Origin: Tepidamorphaceae bacterium
GTDB lineage: Bacteria; Pseudomonadota; Alphaproteobacteria; Rhizobiales; JAKSCL01
DNA: 64,000 bases
Assembly (NCBI GenBank): GCA_028289445.1
Contig: JANQPO010000004.1
Coordinates: forward strand, 62,001-126,000
Direction: 5' to 3'
This document shows, piece after piece, positions 59,155 to 64,000 of the stretch (its first letter is position 1; each line of letters opens with the position of its first letter). The position numbers were made by a program, and so were the translations under genes. The notes under the pieces were generated by a model that did not search any database, was not told the DNA's origin, and saw only the letters and a list, made by a program, of their open reading frames with translations.

Positions 59155-60846
59155 TTCGCCTGAAAATCCGGGTCGCGAGCGCGCGATCTGCCGACTCAAG
59201 AGAACGACCGGCAACAAGCCCACCAGAACGATCGAGAGCGACGGCACCGCCGCTTCCGCAAGGCGTTCGTCTGCGGCAAGCCGATAGGCTTGAATCGCAA
59301 GCGTATCGAAATTGAAGGGCCGCATGATGATGGTGGCCGGCAATTCCTTCATGATATCGACAAACACGATCAATCCGGCGGTCATCAAGCCACCGCTCAG
59401 GAGCGGCAAATGGACGCGCCGCAGCACGCCTGTACCCGTTTCTCCCAAAGTGCGACCTGCCTGATCCATCGAAACGGTAATCTTACCGAGGCTGGCCTCG
59501 ACCGTGTTCAACGCGACCGCCATGAAACGCACGGCATAGGCAAACAGCAAAGCGGCAATCGTACCGGTTAGAAACAGGCCAGTCGAAATCCCAAAGACCT
59601 CCGTCATCCAGCGATCAAGGGCATTGTCGAAGCGAGCAAGCGGAATCAACAATCCAACGGCGATGACCGATCCCGGAATGGCGTAGCCGAAACTGGCCAG
59701 TCGCGTCGCGAGCACGGACAGTCGCGACGGCGCCAACCGCAACGCATAAGCCAGGATGACCGCAAGCCCCACCGTGAGGATCGCACCGCCGAGCGCCAGG
59801 ACGAGTGAATTCGCCGCGAACGCAAAATAGCGGGCATCCGGCAAAAGCCGGTCGCCGGCGGCAAGTTCGACGAGCAAGATCACCGGCAGGATGAAACCAA
59901 GAAAGATGGGCAACCCGCATGCGAGCACGGCGAGCACGGCTTTGCGCCCCCGAAGCCGAAATTCCGGCAGGGTTCGAAAACCATCCTGCGTATGAAACCG
60001 CGATGACCCGCGGCTCGTGCGTTCGATGCTGATGAGCAGGACAACGAAGGCTAATAGGACTGCCGAGAGCTGCGCCGCGGCGATCCGATCTCCCATGGAG
60101 AACCAAGACCGATAGATCCCGGTCGTGAAGGTATGGACGCCGAAATGGGCAACCGTTCCGAAATCTGCAAGCGTCTCCATCAATGCCAAGGCGACCCCCG
60201 TCACGATTGCTGGTCGCGCGAGCGGCAGCGCGACCTCCCAGAAGGCGCCGAACGGCCGGCGGCCGAGCGTCCGCGCGACGTCGAAAGCGCACGCCGACTG
60301 CTTCAAAAAGGCGGCGCGCGCAAGCAGATAGACATAGGGATAGAGCACCAGGATGAACATCAAGGCGGCACCTTCAAGCGACCGCAGGTTCGGGAACCAA
60401 TAGTCCCGTGGACCCCATCCTGTGACATCGCGCAGCAGTGCTTGGACAGGGCCTGGATGCGACATGAACTCGGTGTAGGCATAGGCAATGACATAAGCGG
60501 GCATCGCGAGCGGCAGGACCAGTGTCCACTCGAACAGACGGCGGCCTGGAAACCTGCACATTGTGACGATCCATGCCGTCGCGGTACCGACCACGAAGAC
60601 GCCCGCCGAAACCAAAACGCCGAGCAGCAGCGTATTGCCGATGTAGCCCGGCAACACTGTTCTGACGAGATGTGCCCAGGTTTCGCCTCCGCCCTGGAAT
60701 ATCGCGAAGGCCACCGTCAGGATTGGGCTCAGGAGGACAAGCGCGATCAAAAGCGCCAACAACGGAAGGCCACGGCTGCGTCCACCGAAGCCGCGGCCTG
60801 CCAGACGGCGCGGGTCGCCCAAAATTGTGGGGGCGTCGGTGGTCAT
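59137..60846 (-). CDS. fbpB: Iron ABC transporter permease (double domain)
   Basis: A 569-aa membrane protein with about 12 helices in two halves, each with a permease EAA-type loop (VARTLGRRPFGAFWEVALPL ARPAI and MDQAGRTLGETGTGVLRRVH LPLLSGG). This is the FbpB/FutB layout. It should move iron delivered by FbpA. No FbpC ATPase is in the window. A promoter of its own is needed because it is not in line with fbpA. Confidence 0.92.
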   Translation of the reverse strand: MTTDAPTILGDPRRLAGRGFGGRSRGLPLLALLIALVLLSPILTVAFAIFQGGGETWAHLVRTVLPGYIGNTLLLGVLVSAGVFVVGTATAWIVTMCRFPGRRLFEWTLVLPLAMPAYVIAYAYTEFMSHPGPVQALLRDVTGWGPRDYWFPNLRSLEGAALMFILVLYPYVYLLARAAFLKQSACAFDVARTLGRRPFGAFWEVALPLARPAIVTGVALALMETLADFGTVAHFGVHTFTTGIYRSWFSMGDRIAAAQLSAVLLAFVVLLISIERTSRGSSRFHTQDGFRTLPEFRLRGRKAVLAVLACGLPIFLGFILPVILLVELAAGDRLLPDARYFAFAANSLVLALGGAILTVGLAVILAYALRLAPSRLSVLATRLASFGYAIPGSVIAVGLLIPLARFDNALDRWMTEVFGISTGLFLTGTIAALLFAYAVRFMAVALNTVEASLGKITVSMDQAGRTLGETGTGVLRRVHLPLLSGGLMTAGLIVFVDIMKELPATIIMRPFNFDTLAIQAYRLAADERLAEAAVPSLSIVLVGLLPVVLLSRQIARSRPGFSGEQKTRR

Positions 60847-60961
60847 GGTTGCGGCACAATCATCTGGCTTGGCGTTAGAGTCCGCGATTTATAGGCTCTG
60901 GCCAGTCCGCCGGCAATCCCGCCGCCGCCGTCATGTCTTTAGAATCATTATAGATTTCAGA

Positions 60962-62920
60962 TCAGTCTTGCAGTTCAGACAACCCGGCGAAAAGATCGAG
61001 CGCTTCCGGGTTGGCGAGTGCCTCTTTGTTCTTCACCGGACGGCCATGGATGACGTCCCGCACCGCCAGTTCAGTGATCTTGCCGGATTTCGTGCGCGGA
61101 ATATCCGTAACCGCCAGGACCTTAGCCGGCACATGCCGCGGCGACGCACCTGACCGAATCTTCGCCTTGACGGCATCGATCAGTGAGTTGTCGAGAACGA
61201 CACCCGGCGCCGTGACGACGAAGAGAACGATGCGGACATCACCCTCCCAGTCCTGGCCGATGGCGATAGCCTCCTGGATTTCGGGAAGTTGCTCGACCTG
61301 GGCATAGATTTCAGCGGTGCCGATCCGCACGCCGCCTGGATTGAGTGTCGCATCCGAGCGGCCATGGATGATGACACCGCCATGCGCCGTCCACTCGGCA
61401 AAGTCGCCGTGACACCAGACATTGTCGAACCGATCGAAATAGGCGGCGTGGTACTTCTCTCCCTCCGGGTCGTTCCAGAAACCGATGGGCATGGAGGGGA
61501 ATGGACGCTTGCACACCAATTCACCCTTGCCGGACGTTAGCGGCGCCCCGGCATCGTCCCAGATATCGACGGCCATACCGAGATAGGGCGCCTGGATTTC
61601 GCCGATCCAGACCGCTCCCCAGGGATTGGCACCGACGAAACAGGCGACGATATCGGTGCCGCCGGAGATCGACGCCAGATGGACATCGGATTTGATGGCC
61701 TCGTAGACAAAACGGAAGTTTTCCGGCGCCAGCGGTGAACCGGTCGAGGCGATCACCTTCAGCGCCGACAGGTCGTGGCTCTCGGCCGGCGTCAGCTCGG
61801 CCTTGCGCACGGCATCGATGAATTTCGCCGACGTCCCGAAGAAGGTCATTCCCTCGTCCGTGGCATAGTCGAACAGAACGTTTCCGTCGGGCGCAAAGGG
61901 CGAGCCGTCATAAAGCAAAAGCGTTGCGCCGCTGGCCAGCGCCGAGACGAGCCAATTCCACATCATCCAACCGCATGTGGTGAAGTAAAAGACCCGATCG
62001 CCGGGTCGGATGTCGCAATGGAGGCGGTGTTCCTTGACGTGCTGAATAAGCGTGCCGCCGGCACCATGGACGATGCACTTCGGCACACCCGTCGTGCCGG
62101 AGGAGAAGAGAATGTAAAGCGGATGATCGAAGGACAACCGAGTGTATCTCGGCTCGCCCGCAACATAACTCTCAAGAACGGCGCCAAATGCGGCGCCGTG
62201 CGCAAGCCCGTCGGCCAGCTGAGCCGCATCGCCCAGATAGTCGACCAACCAGACCGCTTCCAGCGTCGGCAGCTCGGCGGCCACGGCCGCAAGCTTGTCG
62301 CCAATCTCGATGCGCTTGCCGTTATACCAATACCCGTCGACGGCGATCAGCACTTTAGGTTCGATCTGACCGAACCGATCAAGCACGCCCTGCTTGCCGA
62401 AATCCGGCGAGCAGGACGACCAAGTCGCGCCGATCGACGCGGCGGCAAGCATAGCGATGATCGTTTCCGGCATATTTGGCATCATCGCCGCGACGCGGTC
62501 GCCGGGACCGACGCCAAGCGCCAGAAGCGCCTGCTGCGCCCGGGAGACGGACGCGCGCAATGCATCCCATGAGAGACGCCGCTCAACTTTGTCTTCACCG
62601 CGAAACACCAGCGCATCGCCTTCGCCCCGCGACCTCAAGAGGTTCTCTGCGAAGTTCAACCGCGCATTTGGAAAGAAGCGGGCGCCCGGCATCTTCTCGC
62701 CATCCGAGATCGATGGCGGCGCGCCCTTGTCACCAACAATCCCGGCAAAGTCCCATACCGCGTTCCAAAACGCTTCCGGTTCGGCAACGGATGCGGCATG
62801 CAGGCCGGCGTAGTCGTGGCTTTCGGCCAGATCGGGTCGATTCCAGCCTTCTGTGAAATGCGTCAGCTCTGCGTTTTGCAGGCGATCCGGGCTTGGAGCC
62901 CAAAGCGGCTTGGCGATCAT
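60962..62920 (-). CDS. aacS: Acetoacetate-CoA ligase
   Basis: A 652-aa acyl-CoA synthetase from ATG 62920. It opens [19 protein letters not shown] and [17 protein letters not shown], then the AMP-binding motif [63 protein letters not shown]-type site [16 protein letters not shown], and the C-terminal Lys region [16 protein letters not shown]. These features fit acetoacetyl-CoA synthetase rather than acetyl-CoA synthetase. It activates acetoacetate, for example from PHB breakdown. Confidence 0.92.
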   Translation of the reverse strand: MIAKPLWAPSPDRLQNAELTHFTEGWNRPDLAESHDYAGLHAASVAEPEAFWNAVWDFAGIVGDKGAPPSISDGEKMPGARFFPNARLNFAENLLRSRGEGDALVFRGEDKVERRLSWDALRASVSRAQQALLALGVGPGDRVAAMMPNMPETIIAMLAAASIGATWSSCSPDFGKQGVLDRFGQIEPKVLIAVDGYWYNGKRIEIGDKLAAVAAELPTLEAVWLVDYLGDAAQLADGLAHGAAFGAVLESYVAGEPRYTRLSFDHPLYILFSSGTTGVPKCIVHGAGGTLIQHVKEHRLHCDIRPGDRVFYFTTCGWMMWNWLVSALASGATLLLYDGSPFAPDGNVLFDYATDEGMTFFGTSAKFIDAVRKAELTPAESHDLSALKVIASTGSPLAPENFRFVYEAIKSDVHLASISGGTDIVACFVGANPWGAVWIGEIQAPYLGMAVDIWDDAGAPLTSGKGELVCKRPFPSMPIGFWNDPEGEKYHAAYFDRFDNVWCHGDFAEWTAHGGVIIHGRSDATLNPGGVRIGTAEIYAQVEQLPEIQEAIAIGQDWEGDVRIVLFVVTAPGVVLDNSLIDAVKAKIRSGASPRHVPAKVLAVTDIPRTKSGKITELAVRDVIHGRPVKNKEALANPEALDLFAGLSELQD

Positions 62921-63078
62921 GACGAGGCGAACTCGGATTGGGTTTTGCCGACGATCTGTGGCATAGGAAAACCGGACTGTCGACGCAATCCGCCATGACG
63001 GCAAAATTGGCAGATCGCGAGGTTGCCTCATCGCAATGACACACTTACGGCATCCAATCGCCCGGCGGAGATGATGAC

Positions 63079-64000
63079 ATGAACCGCCGACTGCTCGTCA
63101 CGAGCATGATCGCATCGGCCGTTGCATTCGCCGCCTTGATCGCGACCTTGCTGGTTCTCGCGCCGCGAGAGATCCTTCCCGATATCTCCCGTCAGGTCGA
63201 GACCTTGGCCAAACGACCGATCATCGTCGACGGTCCGGCACGTCTGCATCTCTTTCCAGAACCCCGCGCCGTCCTAGAGGAAGTTCGCTTTCAAGGCCGA
63301 TTGTCCGAAACGCTCATCAGTGTCGACCGCGTCACCGCCAGGCTCAAGATCCTACCGCTTCTGGTGGGGCGGATCGAAGCAAATGCCTTTCAACTCGACT
63401 CGCCAAAGATCAAACTCACAGTCGATCAAGACGGCAGAACGGCGTGGGCCCTCTACCGACCCGAGGAATTCGACGAGATGTCCGTGGCCAATCCGAACAT
63501 TGGGCGGCTGACCGTCGTCAATGGCCATCTCGACTATCGTAACGACCAAACCGGCCAGGCTTTCGAAGTCGAAGCCATAAGCGCCGATATCGATTGGCCG
63601 CGCTTTCTCGCCCAGGTTACGATTGATGGAAGTGGCGTGTGGAACGATGAAACGGTTGCGATAGACGCCGAGTTCACACGGCCAGCCAACCTTATTTTCG
63701 GCGGTTCGAGCGTGTTCGAGAGCACGTTTTCCAACAGCATCGCCGCGGGACGCCTCGATGCACGGCTTAGGTCCGGCTCTAATCCGGGTCTGGACGGAGC
63801 GCTCGACCTAGCGATCTCCGATTTGCAGGGCCTCGCCGAATGGGCGGGATATGATGTTTCCGGCGCTTTGTTCCCCAACCAGGTCGATGTCGACAGCCGG
63901 ATCATTGTGCGCGGACCATCGGTGTCGCTGGAGAGCGCTACACTGATACTCGATGGCCAAACTGCGGATGGCGCACTATCGCTCGATTTCTCGAAACGGA
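63079..64000 (+). CDS. AsmA-family protein (partial, runs off the right edge)
   Basis: The frame from ATG 63079 (site GGCGGAG) is open to the window end (307 codons). An N-terminal membrane helix ([20 protein letters not shown]) is followed by an AsmA-like periplasmic start: [57 protein letters not shown]. AsmA-like proteins are thought to move lipids to the outer membrane. The rest of the gene is not seen. Confidence 0.85.
   Translation, partial: MNRRLLVTSMIASAVAFAALIATLLVLAPREILPDISRQVETLAKRPIIVDGPARLHLFPEPRAVLEEVRFQGRLSETLISVDRVTARLKILPLLVGRIEANAFQLDSPKIKLTVDQDGRTAWALYRPEEFDEMSVANPNIGRLTVVNGHLDYRNDQTGQAFEVEAISADIDWPRFLAQVTIDGSGVWNDETVAIDAEFTRPANLIFGGSSVFESTFSNSIAAGRLDARLRSGSNPGLDGALDLAISDLQGLAEWAGYDVSGALFPNQVDVDSRIIVRGPSVSLESATLILDGQTADGALSLDFSKR

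Overview
The window is about 60% GC chromosome from an alphaproteobacterium. Three things point there: the block rplU-rpmA-obgE-proBA-nadD-rsfS-rlmH-envC-ctpA-rppH, an atpHAGDC operon without atpI/B/E/F, and the cluster priA/fsa/xerC. A partial bchE (anaerobic Mg-protoporphyrin monomethyl ester cyclase) at the left edge, with FnrL-type and PpsR/CrtJ-type sites in front of it, says the organism makes or made bacteriochlorophyll. Two Irr-like (ICE) palindromes before an iron ABC transporter also fit Rhizobiales/Rhodospirillales-type regulation. I cannot name a genus.

Layout. 1-2225: bchE, then a decayed integrative element (an HTH/coiled-coil gene with an in-frame stop, a P4-type integrase N-terminus with an in-frame stop, and a 3' fragment of tRNA-Arg(ACG) as an att scar). 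2515-7141: a giant class III cyclase / STAND NTPase / transmembrane / 14x WD40 protein and a small helical protein. 7178-13512: a TetR-controlled RND efflux operon that also carries an ABC-type membrane domain without ATPase and a DUF2141 protein. 13555-18467: accessory ground with a sirtuin fragment, a SnoaL-like protein, a secreted hydrolase, an AraC regulator, an IS3 remnant that cuts off an RTX-repeat protein, an AT-rich secreted protein and a recombinase remnant. 18665-19891: tRNA-Ser(CGA) and a FecR-domain protein.

20135-32104 is a housekeeping block (ribosome, Obg, proline, NAD, ribosome silencing, 23S methylation, cell-wall hydrolysis control, RNA pyrophosphohydrolase), with many start/stop overlaps that indicate translational coupling. 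It is separated from the ATP synthase operon (34078-38942) by an ImmA/IrrE-DUF4411 pair. priA, fsa, xerC, a small secreted protein and a NUDIX hydrolase follow. 44166-50447 holds an autotransporter serine protease, a membrane alpha/beta hydrolase and a Rieske-ThDP enzyme fusion. 50635-57747 holds a 1-Cys peroxiredoxin and a solute:sodium symporter locus with its DUF4212 subunit and an exonuclease-CBS-DUF294 regulator. 57840-64000 holds an Irr-type control region, fbpA and fbpB (convergent), acetoacetyl-CoA synthetase and a partial AsmA-like gene.

The most unusual single gene is the cyclase-STAND-WD40 protein. The most informative regulatory reading is the FnrL/PpsR arrangement at bchE. All coordinates and domain calls come from reading the sequence; no database search was run.
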